The notes: generated by a model from the sequence alone, not told the origin. Shown: positions 7,966-17,117, numbered from the stretch's first letter. The stretch: 38,062 nucleotides of DNA from Ruminococcus sp. CAG:563 (GCA_000434915.1 FR882086.1:162632-200693), one strand, 5' to 3'. Numbers and translations: made by a program.

Positions 7966-8538
7966 TTATGCGTCTTTACCGAGCAAAAATGCTTTTTTGT
8001 TTATCTCAAGAAATTTAGACGGAACACTCTTTTCAATAGCTGCCATCCATTCCTCTGTTGTAAAGTCAAAATACTTTGAAAGTCTGCCCATGAGGACGAG
8101 GTTAACTGCCTTTGATGTACCTGCTTCCTCAGCAAGCGAAAGAGCATCGATTGCGTCAAGATTAACGCCGAGAGACTTAATTTTTTCAACAAGCTCGGTC
8201 GGATATTCGGCTGCACCGATAATAACGGGCATCGGGTTAATCTCCTGAGTATTGGTAACTATTGTTCCGTCAGGTTTGAGAAATTCAGTCCAGCGAGCCG
8301 CTTCGAGAAGCTCAAAGGAAATAATTATATCAGCCTCGCCCTTGTCAATAATCGGTGAATAAACCTTGTCGCCGTAGCGGACATATGTAACAACACTGCC
8401 GCCGCGCTGGCTCATTCCGTGAACCTCACTGACTTTAACGTCATAGCCTTTTTCAAGAAGAAGTCTGCCGAGAAGCTTACTTGCAAGCAGTGTTCCTTGG
8501 CCGCCGACTCCGACGATCATAATATTCTTCGTCTGCAT
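7966..8538 (-). CDS. iorB: Indolepyruvate:ferredoxin oxidoreductase, beta subunit
   Basis: The gamma-domain (2-oxoacid oxidoreductase) subunit that helps bind CoA and transfers the acyl group. The 190-residue protein starts IMIVGVGGQGTLLASKLLG, the family's glycine-rich signature, followed by VSEVHGMSQRGGSVVTYVR, also diagnostic. ATG 8538 is chosen because GGAAAGGAG in the last codons of iorA lies just upstream and the ATG comes 2 bases after the iorA stop; the longer frame would extend into iorA and lacks family similarity. It forms a heterodimer with the product of the adjacent iorA. Confidence 0.95.
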   Translation of the reverse strand: MQTKNIMIVGVGGQGTLLASKLLGRLLLEKGYDVKVSEVHGMSQRGGSVVTYVRYGDKVYSPIIDKGEADIIISFELLEAARWTEFLKPDGTIVTNTQEINPMPVIIGAAEYPTELVEKIKSLGVNLDAIDALSLAEEAGTSKAVNLVLMGRLSKYFDFTTEEWMAAIEKSVPSKFLEINKKAFLLGKDA

Positions 8539-8540
8539 AA

Positions 8541-10280
8541 TCAGGACTCCTTTCCGTTCGGAAGTGCGCCGAGCTTGCAGAGCTGACTGCAAACGCCGCA
8601 TCCGGTACAAAGTGTTGCATCAATTTTAACCTTGCCGTCAACAATGCTGATGGCAGGACAGCCTATCTTCATGCAGGACTTACAGCCGATGCACTTATCT
8701 GCATTTGCCGTAATAGGTCCGTTGTGCTTAACATATTTGAGAAGCGCACACGGTCTTCTTGAAATGATGACCGACGGTTCGTCTGCCGCAAGCTCCTCCT
8801 TAACCGCGTCGTCGCATTCTTTAAGATTATACGGGTCAACGACTCTGACTCTCTTAATACCGACAGAGCGGCAAAGGGTTTCAAGGTCAATCTTTGTGCA
8901 CGGGTCGCCCTTGAGGTTGAAGCCTGTCGTCGGGTTCTGCTGATGACCTGTCATGCCCGTGATTGAGTTATCGAGAATGATAACGGTTGAATTCGATTCG
9001 TTATAAGCGATATTGATAAGCCCCGTAACGCCCGAGTGCATGAATGTAGAATCACCGATAACGGCAACTGTCTTGCCATCACTCTTGCCCTCGTTGGCTT
9101 TGTTGAAGCCGTGAATTCCCGAAACGGAAGCACCCATACAAATGGTGGTGTCGATTGCGGCAAGCGGCGGAACTGCACCGAGTGTGTAACATCCGATATC
9201 ACCGAAAACAGTGAGCTTATTCTTTTTAAGCGTATAGAAAAGGCCTCTGTGCGGACATCCTGCACACATAACCGGAGGTCTTGCAGGAATGTTTTCGTCA
9301 AGCTTCTTTCCACAGTCGGGGGTAAATCCGAGCTTCTCTGCAACGATGTTCTGACTCAGCTCGTCAATGCAGCTGAACAATTCCTTGCCTGTTACCTCAA
9401 CGCCGATGTTGCGGCAATGGGTTTCAATTATGCCGTCAAGCTCTTCAATAACGATTACCTTGTCAACCGACTTTGCAAAATCCTGAATTTTTTTGACCGG
9501 CAGAGGATTTATCATACCAAGCTTGAGAACGGGATATTTATCGCCGCAAACCTCTTTTGCGTACTGATAGCTTGTGCTTGATGTGATAATACCGATTGAA
9601 TGATCGCTTCCGTCTTCAATACGATTAAACGGAGCTGTTTCGGCATACTCAGTAAGGGCTGCCGTTCTTGCTTCAACGATCGGGTGGCGGCGCTTTGCGT
9701 TGCCGGGCATCATGATATATTTTGCACCGTCTTTTTCATATGTCTTTGAAGTTTCGACTCTTTCCGATGTTTCGATAATGCTCTGGGAGTGTGCAACTCT
9801 TGTACACATTTTGATAAAAACGGGTGTGTCGTATTTTTCTGAAATTTCATATGCAAGCTTCGTAAATCTGAGTGACTCGCCTGCGTCTGCCGGCTCAAGC
9901 ATAGGGAGCTTAGCGGCAATAGCATAGTGACGTGAATCCTGTTCATTCTGCGAGCTGTGCATACCTGCATCGTCGGCAACGCCGATAATCATACCTGCGT
10001 TAACGCCTGTATATGAGATTGTGAAAACCGGGTCGGCGGCAACGTTAAGTCCGACATGCTTCATTGAACAGAAGCTCCTCTTACCTGCGACACATGCGCC
10101 GAAAGCCGCTTCAACGGCTACCTTTTCATTGGGTGCCCACTCGGCATAAATCTCCTTGTACTTTGCGGCGTATTCCGTGATCTCGGTACTCGGAGTACCC
10201 GGGTAACTGGAAACAAAGGAACAGCCGGCTTCGTAAAGTCCTCTGGCAACCGCTTCGTTGCCGAGCATCAACTGCTTCAT
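8541..10280 (-). CDS. iorA: Indolepyruvate:ferredoxin oxidoreductase, alpha subunit
   Basis: The large catalytic subunit, 579 residues. With IorB it oxidatively decarboxylates aryl pyruvates (indolepyruvate, phenylpyruvate, hydroxyphenylpyruvate) to arylacetyl-CoA, reducing ferredoxin. The N-terminal pyrimidine-binding domain begins MLGNEAVARGLYEAG and contains SSYPGTPSTEI. The thiamine-diphosphate region shows MCAGCPHRG, GDIGCYTLG and GDSTFMHSG. The last 50 residues carry two 4Fe-4S motifs, CIGCKSCMKIGCP and CTGCGVCSQLCK. ATG 10280 has CGGAGG seven to eight bases upstream; the longer frame overlaps the upstream gene's end region without support. It follows the CoA ligase by 22 bases. Confidence 0.97.
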   Translation of the reverse strand: MKQLMLGNEAVARGLYEAGCSFVSSYPGTPSTEITEYAAKYKEIYAEWAPNEKVAVEAAFGACVAGKRSFCSMKHVGLNVAADPVFTISYTGVNAGMIIGVADDAGMHSSQNEQDSRHYAIAAKLPMLEPADAGESLRFTKLAYEISEKYDTPVFIKMCTRVAHSQSIIETSERVETSKTYEKDGAKYIMMPGNAKRRHPIVEARTAALTEYAETAPFNRIEDGSDHSIGIITSSTSYQYAKEVCGDKYPVLKLGMINPLPVKKIQDFAKSVDKVIVIEELDGIIETHCRNIGVEVTGKELFSCIDELSQNIVAEKLGFTPDCGKKLDENIPARPPVMCAGCPHRGLFYTLKKNKLTVFGDIGCYTLGAVPPLAAIDTTICMGASVSGIHGFNKANEGKSDGKTVAVIGDSTFMHSGVTGLINIAYNESNSTVIILDNSITGMTGHQQNPTTGFNLKGDPCTKIDLETLCRSVGIKRVRVVDPYNLKECDDAVKEELAADEPSVIISRRPCALLKYVKHNGPITANADKCIGCKSCMKIGCPAISIVDGKVKIDATLCTGCGVCSQLCKLGALPNGKES

Positions 10281-10302
10281 TATATAAACCTCCGTTTGCT
10301 TT

Positions 10303-11940
10303 TTAGCCTGTAATCTGTGATTCGACAAGTCTGCCCTTGCAATACTTTGCTCTGAGTACAGGTTTTTCTATCTTTCCCGTCGGGTTACGGGGAACTTTTT
10401 CAAATATAATCTTCTTGGGACGCTTGTATCTCGGAAGTTCCTCGCAGAAATCGTTGATTTCTTCTTCGGTGCATGTCATGCCGTCCTTGATTTCAATAAT
10501 TGCGGCAGTTATCTCGCCGAGTCTTTGGTCGGGAATGCCGATAACGGCAACGTCCTTGATTTTATCGTTGCGGCGGAGGAAATCCTCAATCTGAACGGGA
10601 TAAATATTCTCACCGCCGGAGATAACAACGTCTTTTTTACGGTCAACAAGGTAGATAAATCCGTCCTCGTCCTCTCGTGCCATATCTCCCGTGTAGAGCC
10701 AGTCGCCCTTGAGAATTTCTTCTGTCGCCTTCGGGTTTTTGTAGTATTCGAGCATAACGCCCGGTCCTTTGACGGCAAGCTCGCCGACTTCACCCTGCTT
10801 AACAGGCTCACCGTGGTCGTCGATAATTTTCGTCTCCCAAAGGTATCCGGCCTTGCCGATTGCGCCGACCTTGTTAATATTTTCAACGCCGAGGTGAACG
10901 CAGCCCGGTCCGAGTGACTCACTGAGTCCGTAGTTTGTATCATACTGATGATGCGGGAAAATCTTTTTCCATCTATGGATAAGGCTCGGCGGAACAGGCT
11001 GTGCGCCTATATGCATGAGTCTCCACTGATCGAGCAGATAATGTTCAAGATTGATTCTTCCCGAATCTATTGCGTCCAAAATGTCCTGCGCCCAAGGAAC
11101 GAGAAGCCAAACGATTGTACATTTCTCCTCCGTGATTGTTCGAAGAATCCATTCCGGTTTAATTCCTCTGAGGATAACGGTTTTACTGCCTGAAAGCAAG
11201 CTGCCGAACCAGTGCATTTTTGCACCTGTGTGATAAAGCGGCGGAATGCAGAGGAAAACATCATTCTTTTGCTGTCCGTGGTGCTTCTGCTCGGTCAGGC
11301 ATGAGCAGTAAAGAGCCTTGTGGCGATGAAGAATCGCCTTCGGAAATCCCGTTGTGCCGGATGAAAAATAAATTGCGGCGTGGTCATTTTCGTCCAAAGC
11401 TATCGGCGGAAGCGACGACGAGCAATAACGGATAAGCGTCATACAATTTTCCGCATATTCGGGTGTATCATTGCCGACAAAAAGAGTGATTTTGATATTT
11501 TTTAAATCATTATGTATCGGATCGACTCGGCTGATGAATTCGGGACCGAAAACAAAAACCTCAACGTCAGCAAGCTCAAGGCAATATTTTATCTCATCGC
11601 TTGAGTAACGGTAATTCATCGGCACGGCTATACAGCCTGCCTTTAGAATTCCGAAATATATCGGAAGCCATTCAAGGCAATTCATAAGAAGAATTGCGAC
11701 CTTGGTTCCCCTTTTTACATTTCTGCTAAGCAGAAGGTTTGCAAATCGGTTTGCTCTGCGGTCAAAATCTTTCCATGAAAGCTCACGGCGATAGGGTGCG
11801 CCGGGGCTTGCACTTTCAATAAGACTTGCTTCACGCCAAGTAACGGCGTTGTCACGTTCAACGGAGGGATTGACCTCAACGAGAGCTGTGTCCGAGGGAT
11901 AAAGACGAGCATTTCTTTCAAGAAGCTCGGTAATAACCAT
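10303..11940 (-). CDS. AMP-dependent acyl/aryl-CoA synthetase
   Basis: An ANL-superfamily CoA ligase of 545 residues. Signatures: the P-loop-like YFSSGTTGFPKAI, the adenylate motif YGLSESLGPG, the hinge and loading motif DWLYTGDMAREDEDGF and VDRKKDVVISGGENIYP, and the C-terminal catalytic lysine in NPTGKIEK. It resembles the long/medium-chain fatty acid and aromatic acid ligase branch; the exact acid cannot be told. It is the first gene of the ior operon, giving that operon two unrelated CoA ligases (this one and PaaK). ATG 11940 sits behind GAGGTGG; a GTG at 11949 is possible but overlaps that ribosome site. Confidence 0.9.
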   Translation of the reverse strand: MVITELLERNARLYPSDTALVEVNPSVERDNAVTWREASLIESASPGAPYRRELSWKDFDRRANRFANLLLSRNVKRGTKVAILLMNCLEWLPIYFGILKAGCIAVPMNYRYSSDEIKYCLELADVEVFVFGPEFISRVDPIHNDLKNIKITLFVGNDTPEYAENCMTLIRYCSSSLPPIALDENDHAAIYFSSGTTGFPKAILHRHKALYCSCLTEQKHHGQQKNDVFLCIPPLYHTGAKMHWFGSLLSGSKTVILRGIKPEWILRTITEEKCTIVWLLVPWAQDILDAIDSGRINLEHYLLDQWRLMHIGAQPVPPSLIHRWKKIFPHHQYDTNYGLSESLGPGCVHLGVENINKVGAIGKAGYLWETKIIDDHGEPVKQGEVGELAVKGPGVMLEYYKNPKATEEILKGDWLYTGDMAREDEDGFIYLVDRKKDVVISGGENIYPVQIEDFLRRNDKIKDVAVIGIPDQRLGEITAAIIEIKDGMTCTEEEINDFCEELPRYKRPKKIIFEKVPRNPTGKIEKPVLRAKYCKGRLVESQITG

Positions 11941-12008
11941 TTTTTCCACCTCTGATTGTTATAACTTCCTGTTTTGCCGGGAAATTTATTATAATTGTAT
12001 TATAGAAT

Positions 12009-12037
12009 ACTTTATCACTTTTAATCGATAAAGTCAA
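12009..12037 (-). promoter_or_regulatory. Promoter of the ior operon with an inverted repeat in the spacer
   Basis: Minus-strand TTGACT (-35, 12032-12037), 17 bases, TAAAGT (-10, 12009-12014). A perfect eight-base inverted repeat, ACTTTATC and GATAAAGT separated by ten bases (12009-12034), spans the -10 to the edge of the -35, an ideal place for a repressor dimer. A second possible promoter lies upstream on the same strand with TATAAT near 12085-12090 and TAGACA 18 bases before it. The rest of 11941-12149 is AT-rich with no gene. Confidence 0.6.
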
Positions 12038-12149
12038 TGTTTTTAATAAAATGTTGTCGGAAAAGAGAAGCAATGAATATGAAAATATTATAGCATATAT
12101 TATGCGGTAATGTCTATAAAATTTGTTGGCTGTAAAAATGAGCCGAAAC

Positions 12150-12482
12150 TCACTTAAACACGAACTGAACAAGGAGCATATAGCAAACCGTGCCGCCGGC
12201 AATCGAAAGAAGCATCTGCTTCCTCCAGAGGTGGAGAAGAACGACTACTATAATCGCTATCAGTTCCGGCAAACCGTGACTTCCTGTGAGAATATCAACA
12301 CTTTTAAGGCAATAGACAACCAGCATTGCGAATACCGCCGCCGGCAGAGCCTTGCCGAGATATTCGATAAATTTCGGCGTTTGACGCTTCTTCGACTGAA
12401 AAACGGCGAACGGAAGAAATCTTGTAATAATGGTAGCTATTGCCGTAATTGCTATCGTTATAATTTGCTGAGTAACTGTCAT
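12150..12482 (-). CDS. azlD: AzlD-family branched-chain amino acid transport subunit
   Basis: A small four-helix membrane protein of 110 residues that pairs with AzlC to export branched-chain amino acids or analogues. The first helix IITIAITAIATIITRFLPF with its Thr-Arg-Phe-Pro end and the segment FIEYLGKALPAAVFAMLVVYCLK are characteristic of AzlD. Its ATG overlaps the azlC stop by four bases (ATGA), giving translational coupling and implying a one-to-one complex. No clear terminator follows; only a weak GGCT/AGCC pair is seen. Confidence 0.93.
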   Translation of the reverse strand: MTVTQQIITIAITAIATIITRFLPFAVFQSKKRQTPKFIEYLGKALPAAVFAMLVVYCLKSVDILTGSHGLPELIAIIVVVLLHLWRKQMLLSIAGGTVCYMLLVQFVFK

Positions 12483-13189
12483 TCAAGTCCGCCCCCTTTC
12501 TCAATAGGCTTGCGAAGTGCTGTAAGCAGAAAAAGTATGAGAAGCATTGTCGGAATCATAAACGAATCCGAACCGAAAAGAAGAAGACAGACAATCGAGG
12601 CAAAAAGGCCGATAAGTGAGGTATAATGTTTCTTTTCTTTCATCCACTGTTCAAGGAAAATTACGACAAACATCGCCGTCATGACAAAATCAAGTCCCGT
12701 TGTGTCAAACGGAATAAGTGAGCCGACAAGTCCGCCGATGAGCGAGCCGTTGATCCAATAGATGTGATCAAGCAGGGTTACGGCAGTCATGAACCAGCCC
12801 TTGTCAATTCCCTCGGGAATATCTGCGGAGCAGTTGATTGAAAATGTTTCATCGCACATACCGAAAATCAAATAATACTTTTTAATGCCGACATTCTTGT
12901 ATTTATCAAGCATTGAAAGTCCGTAAAAAAGATGTCTTGCCTGAATCATCAGTGACATTATCAGCGTTTGTATCGGAGCAAAAGGGCTGAGCAGCATCGA
13001 TACGGCTACAAATTCGATTGAACCGCCGAAAACGACAATGCTCATCACAAGCGGATACCAAAAACTGAACCCGGAAACATTCATCAAAACACCGAATGAT
13101 AATCCGAGAAACGAAAAGCCGGCAAGAATGGGTATAGTGTGAGGAAATGCGGCTTTAAAAGCGTCAATAATTACTTTCGTTTTTTTCAT
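12479..13189 (-). CDS. azlC: AzlC-family branched-chain amino acid exporter, large subunit
   Basis: A membrane permease of 236 residues. The family start AFKAAFPHTIPILAGFSFLG is present, followed by the long helix around VMSIVVFGGSIEFVAVSML, the loop QARHLFYGLSML, and the signature YLIFGMCDETFSI. ATG 13189 with GAAGGA upstream is preferred over the longer AT-rich extension, which lies between the promoter and the start. With AzlD it should form a two-component exporter. Exported substrates in characterised members include leucine analogues, so this pair may protect against amino acid excess. Confidence 0.95.
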   Translation of the reverse strand: MKKTKVIIDAFKAAFPHTIPILAGFSFLGLSFGVLMNVSGFSFWYPLVMSIVVFGGSIEFVAVSMLLSPFAPIQTLIMSLMIQARHLFYGLSMLDKYKNVGIKKYYLIFGMCDETFSINCSADIPEGIDKGWFMTAVTLLDHIYWINGSLIGGLVGSLIPFDTTGLDFVMTAMFVVIFLEQWMKEKKHYTSLIGLFASIVCLLLFGSDSFMIPTMLLILFLLTALRKPIEKGGGLE

Positions 13190-13209
13190 AAAGTTCCTTC
13201 TCAACGTAT

Positions 13210-13257
13210 AATTATTCACAATGTAATAATTGTAGTTTTTTGTCGCTTTTTTGTCAA
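13210..13257 (-). promoter_or_regulatory. azlCD promoter with downstream inverted repeat
   Basis: Minus-strand TTGACA (13252-13257), 17 bases, TACAAT (13229-13234). A seven-base perfect inverted repeat, AATTATT and AATAATT with an eight-base gap (13210-13231), overlaps the -10 and start region and could be an operator. The remaining 13258-13430 is AT-rich intergenic sequence in which I see no gene or further signal. Confidence 0.6.
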
Positions 13258-13427
13258 TGTAAAAGAAAATCAAACTTTATAAAGGAAAACCGTAATTATT
13301 ATATAAATAGCTTTAAATTGTAGCAAAAGTTATGAATGTTTTATTTATGCAAAAATATGCAAAAAAACCAAACTTCCTTAAAATAAAAAAGTGTTTTATA
13401 CTATATCTGATTGTTAGAGCTTTTGAT

Positions 13428-13460
13428 AAAAAAATCTCCCGACCGCTAAAAGTCGGGAGA
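13428..13460 (-). terminator. Intrinsic terminator after ileS
   Basis: On the minus strand TCTCCCGAC (13452-13460) pairs with GTCGGGAGA (13435-13443) around an eight-base loop and is followed by seven Ts. It closes the ileS transcript. Confidence 0.9.
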
Positions 13461-13477
13461 AAAAATTTTATCTGACT

Positions 13478-16400
13478 TTATTTGTTAACCTTGACTCCGA
13501 AGGATGCTTTTTCGCCGTTGATGTTCCACTCGGCGGTATGTCCGTCAACAGAGCCTACGACAAGATCGTCTGCAACGACTGCGGTGAAAATATCAGCCTT
13601 GTTGCGGGTGATGATATCGGCAATTTTATCGTTGCCCTCAACGCTGATGATGATGTGATCGGTAACGTTGAAGTCTGCGTCCTTACGCATTGTTTGAATT
13701 TTGCTGATAATCTCACGGACAAAGCCCTCTTCGACAAGCTCAGGAGTGAGCGTTGTGTCGATTGCTACGGTTACACCGAAGTCGGAAACCGAGAACAGAC
13801 CTGATTTCTGAACAGCTTCGATGAGAAGATCATCCGCTGTCAGCTCGATTGCACCGATGCTGATATTCAGTGTGATATGGCCGTCTGCGTCAAGCTCTTT
13901 CTTAGCCTTTGAACCGTCAAGCTCCGAGAGTGCAGTTCTGATTTCACCGAGATTCTTGCCGTACTTAGGTCCGAGTGTTTTAAGCTGCGGCTTAAAGTTA
14001 TAATCGGAAAGCTCGTCGGCTGCATCAACAAAAATAACATCCTTGATATTCAGCTCGTCCTCGATGATATCCTTATAATAGCCCTCAAGTTTAATGTCTG
14101 CATTGACATACATCTTTGCGAGAGGCTGACGGTTCTTGATATTTGCGCCGTTTCTTGCCGCACGGCCGAGACCTACAATATTGAGAACCTCGTCCATGTT
14201 CTTCTCAAGCTCAAGGTCAATATGGTTTTCGTTTACCTCGGGGAATGAGCAGAGATGTACGCTTTCCTCAGCGTTCTTGTCAACGGAACGAACAAGGTTC
14301 TGATACATATCCTCAGCCATGAACGGAATCATCGGAGCAGATGCCTTTGCGACCGTAACAAGTGCGGTGTAAAGTGTAAGATAAGCATTGATCTTATCCT
14401 GCTCAAGTCCCTGTTTCCAATAGCGCTCACGGCAGCGGCGAACATACCAGTTACTCATGTCGTCAACAAATTCCTGGAGAGCTTTGCATGCTTCGGGAAT
14501 TCTATAATTATCCATATTGGTGTCAACGCTCTTTACCATTGAGTTAAGTTTTGAAAGAAGCCACTTGTCCATGACGGAAAGCTTGTCGTAATCAAGCTCG
14601 TACTTAGTCGGGTCGAACTTGTCAATCTCAGCATAAAGAACATAGAAAGCGTATGTGTTCCAGAGAGTACCCATGAACTTACGCTGACCCTCGATAACAG
14701 CCTTGCCGTGGAAACGGTTCGGGAGCCACGGAGCGGAGTTCGTATAGAAATACCAACGAATAGCGTCTGCGCCATAGGTTTTGAGAGCATCAAACGGGTC
14801 AACGGCATTGCCCTTGGATTTACTCATCTTCTGTCCGTTTTCATCCTGAACATGACCGAGAACGATAACGTTCTTGAACGGAGCCTTGTTGAAGAGTAGG
14901 GTTGAAATTGCAAGAAGCGAATAGAACCAGCCTCTTGTCTGGTCAACAGCTTCGGAGATGAAATCTGCCGGGAACTGACTCTCGAAAAGATCCTTGTTTT
15001 CGAACGGATAATGGTGCTGTGCGAAAGGCATTGAGCCGGAATCGAACCAGCAGTCGATAACCTCGGGTACACGCTTCATCTGCTTGCCGCACTTGGGGCA
15101 CTTGATTGTAACAGCGTCGATATACGGACGGTGAAGCTCAATATCATCCGGGCAGTTGTCGGACATGCTTTTGAGTTCCTCAATACTGCCGATAGAATGT
15201 CTGTGTCCACATTCGCATTCCCAAATGTTGAGCGGAGTACCCCAATAACGGTTACGGCTGATGCCCCAGTCCTGAACGTTTTCAAGCCAGTCGCCGAAGC
15301 GTCCTTTGCCAATGCTCTCGGGAATCCAGTTAATTGTATTATTGTTTCTGATAAGGTCGTCCTTAACAGCTGTCATCTTGATGAACCATGACTCTCTTGC
15401 ATAGTAGATGAGCGGAGTATCACAGCGCCAGCAGAACGGATAATCATGCTCGAATTTCGGTGCGCTGAAAAGGAGTCCTCTTTCTTCAAGATTCTGAAGA
15501 ACAGGAATGTCCGCATCCTTAACGAAGAGACCGGCAAACGGAGTTTCCTCGGTCATGTTGCCCTTTCCGTCAACAAACTGAACGAACGGAAGGTCGTAAT
15601 TTCTGCCGATTCGGGAGTCGTCCTCACCGAATGCCGGCGCAATGTGAACTATACCTGTACCGTCTGACATTGTAACGTAGTTATCAACCGTGACAAAGTG
15701 AGCTTTTTTATGCTGCTGCTCGGCTTTTTTGCCTGCACACTCAAAGAGAGGCTCATATTCTTTATATTCAAGATCCTTACCGACAAACTTTTCGAGAATT
15801 TCGTAAGCCGGCTTTCCGTCCTCGGCGAGAGGCGAAAGAACCTTATCCATAAGCGCAACGGCGATATAATAAACATTTCCGTCAATGCACTTAACCTTTG
15901 CATATTCCTCGGTCGGATTTACGCAAAGCGCAACGTTTGAGGGAAGAGTCCACGGAGTTGTTGTCCATGCGAGGAAGTAAGCGTCCTCGCCCTTAACCTT
16001 GAAGCGTGCGATTGCCGAACGCTCTTTAACGGACTTGTATCCCTGGGCGACCTCGTGTGACGAAAGCGGAGTTCCGCAGCGAGGGCAATAGGGAACGATC
16101 TTGAATCCCTTGTAGATAAGACCCTTTTCGTATATCTTTTTAAGTGCCCACCATTCCGACTCGATATAAGGATTGTGATAGGTTACATAAGGGTTATCCA
16201 TGTCTGCCCAGAAGCCGACCGTGAATGAGAAATCCTCCCACATGCCCTTGTATTTCCAAACGCTTTCCTTGCATTTCTCAATGAACGGCTCAAGACCGTA
16301 CTGCTCGATCTGCTCCTTGCCGTCAAGGCCGAGAAGCTTTTCAACCTCAAGCTCAACCGGAAGACCATGGGTATCCCAGCCGGCCTTACGCGGAACCTGA

Positions 16401-16624
16401 TAGCCTTTCATTGTGCGATAACGGGGAATCAAGTCCTTGATAACACGGGTCAGAACGTGACCGATGTGCGGCTTGCCATTAGCTGTCGGCGGGCCGTCAT
16501 AGAAAACATATGACGGACCTTTTTTTTCACAGGTCTTTTCAAAGATTTTGTTTTCTTTCCAGAACTCTTCGACCGCTTTCTCTCGGTCAACAAAGTTCAG
16601 GTTTGCAGAAACTTTTTTGTACAT
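13478..16624 (-). CDS. ileS: Isoleucyl-tRNA synthetase, type 2
   Basis: Charges tRNA-Ile with isoleucine and edits valine. The 1048-residue length and the form of the motifs indicate the eukaryote-like type 2 enzyme: YDGPPTANGKPHIGHV (HIGH at 53-56), IKDLIPRYRTMKGYQVPRKAGWD split across the first domain, editing-domain LAWTTTPWTLPSN near residue 220, FDSGSMPFAQHH, and QKMSKSKGNAVDP near residue 598. The anticodon-binding domain and a C-terminal domain with no obvious zinc finger follow. Type 2 enzymes are generally less sensitive to mupirocin; that is family knowledge, not tested here. AAGGAG precedes the ATG. The gene stands alone behind a T-box leader. Confidence 0.97.
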   Translation of the reverse strand: MYKKVSANLNFVDREKAVEEFWKENKIFEKTCEKKGPSYVFYDGPPTANGKPHIGHVLTRVIKDLIPRYRTMKGYQVPRKAGWDTHGLPVELEVEKLLGLDGKEQIEQYGLEPFIEKCKESVWKYKGMWEDFSFTVGFWADMDNPYVTYHNPYIESEWWALKKIYEKGLIYKGFKIVPYCPRCGTPLSSHEVAQGYKSVKERSAIARFKVKGEDAYFLAWTTTPWTLPSNVALCVNPTEEYAKVKCIDGNVYYIAVALMDKVLSPLAEDGKPAYEILEKFVGKDLEYKEYEPLFECAGKKAEQQHKKAHFVTVDNYVTMSDGTGIVHIAPAFGEDDSRIGRNYDLPFVQFVDGKGNMTEETPFAGLFVKDADIPVLQNLEERGLLFSAPKFEHDYPFCWRCDTPLIYYARESWFIKMTAVKDDLIRNNNTINWIPESIGKGRFGDWLENVQDWGISRNRYWGTPLNIWECECGHRHSIGSIEELKSMSDNCPDDIELHRPYIDAVTIKCPKCGKQMKRVPEVIDCWFDSGSMPFAQHHYPFENKDLFESQFPADFISEAVDQTRGWFYSLLAISTLLFNKAPFKNVIVLGHVQDENGQKMSKSKGNAVDPFDALKTYGADAIRWYFYTNSAPWLPNRFHGKAVIEGQRKFMGTLWNTYAFYVLYAEIDKFDPTKYELDYDKLSVMDKWLLSKLNSMVKSVDTNMDNYRIPEACKALQEFVDDMSNWYVRRCRERYWKQGLEQDKINAYLTLYTALVTVAKASAPMIPFMAEDMYQNLVRSVDKNAEESVHLCSFPEVNENHIDLELEKNMDEVLNIVGLGRAARNGANIKNRQPLAKMYVNADIKLEGYYKDIIEDELNIKDVIFVDAADELSDYNFKPQLKTLGPKYGKNLGEIRTALSELDGSKAKKELDADGHITLNISIGAIELTADDLLIEAVQKSGLFSVSDFGVTVAIDTTLTPELVEEGFVREIISKIQTMRKDADFNVTDHIIISVEGNDKIADIITRNKADIFTAVVADDLVVGSVDGHTAEWNINGEKASFGVKVNK

Positions 16625-16663
16625 TTATGATAGCTCCTTTTTGTGTGATAGGATAATGCTCAA

Positions 16664-16896
16664 AATAAAAATCCCCGTCCCGTGTAAAACAGGACGAGGA
16701 TAACTCGCAACCACCTATTCAACATACTTCATATGTGTTCCCTTTAACGGAGGACAACCGTCAAGACTTACTCGTTTCAGTCCGCAGCTCGAAAGTGATA
16801 TTCACCGCAATGCACTTCACACCGGGCTTACACCCTCCCCGGCTCGCTTCTGCTTCGCATAGCGGCTACTGTCTTTGTCACAGCCTTTATTATATC
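16664..16896 (-). promoter_or_regulatory. Isoleucine T-box riboswitch leader of ileS
   Basis: The transcript has Stem I elements (ACAAAGACAGTAG near 16871-16883), a specifier loop GAATATCAC in which ATC (16799-16797) is an isoleucine codon, a T-box-like AGGTGGTTGCGAG (about 16704-16717), and a terminator in which TCCTCGTCCTG pairs with CGGGACGGGGA (16671-16701) and a U-run follows. Uncharged tRNA-Ile would favour the antiterminator and allow ileS transcription. The T-box core departs from GGTGGNACCGCG, but the context and downstream gene agree. Confidence 0.88.
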
Positions 16897-16902
16897 GCTT
16901 AT

Positions 16903-16931
16903 AAGATATCACAAAACCAATTTTGTGTCAA
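16903..16931 (-). promoter_or_regulatory. ileS promoter
   Basis: Minus-strand perfect TTGACA (16926-16931), 17-base spacer, TATCTT (16903-16908). The predicted start lies near 16896, at the beginning of the T-box leader. Confidence 0.65.
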
Positions 16932-17117
16932 GGAATATTTTGTTTCATTTCGGTTTTATTATATATATAATGTAATAGGAGGCAGCAAACGGCATTTATA
17001 CAATGTACCTTTTTTGTTAAAAACAGCATTTGAATTGTATTTTGCACAAGTTTGACCACAATATTTAGTGACTTTTTCAAAAATAGATAAAATTTTTCTT
17101 CAAATGCAAAAAAATAC

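Noticed and set aside
9036..9581. Plus-strand open frame (181 codons) opposite iorA
   Set aside because: Lies wholly within a certain gene and has no ribosome site or recognisable domain.
12123..12626. Plus-strand open frame opposite azlC and azlD
   Set aside because: Antisense shadow; the minus-strand frames have membrane-protein composition and family motifs.
16735..17055. Plus-strand open frame of 106 codons in the ileS upstream region
   Set aside because: It covers the T-box leader and promoter read on the other strand; no ribosome site, and the translation is not protein-like.
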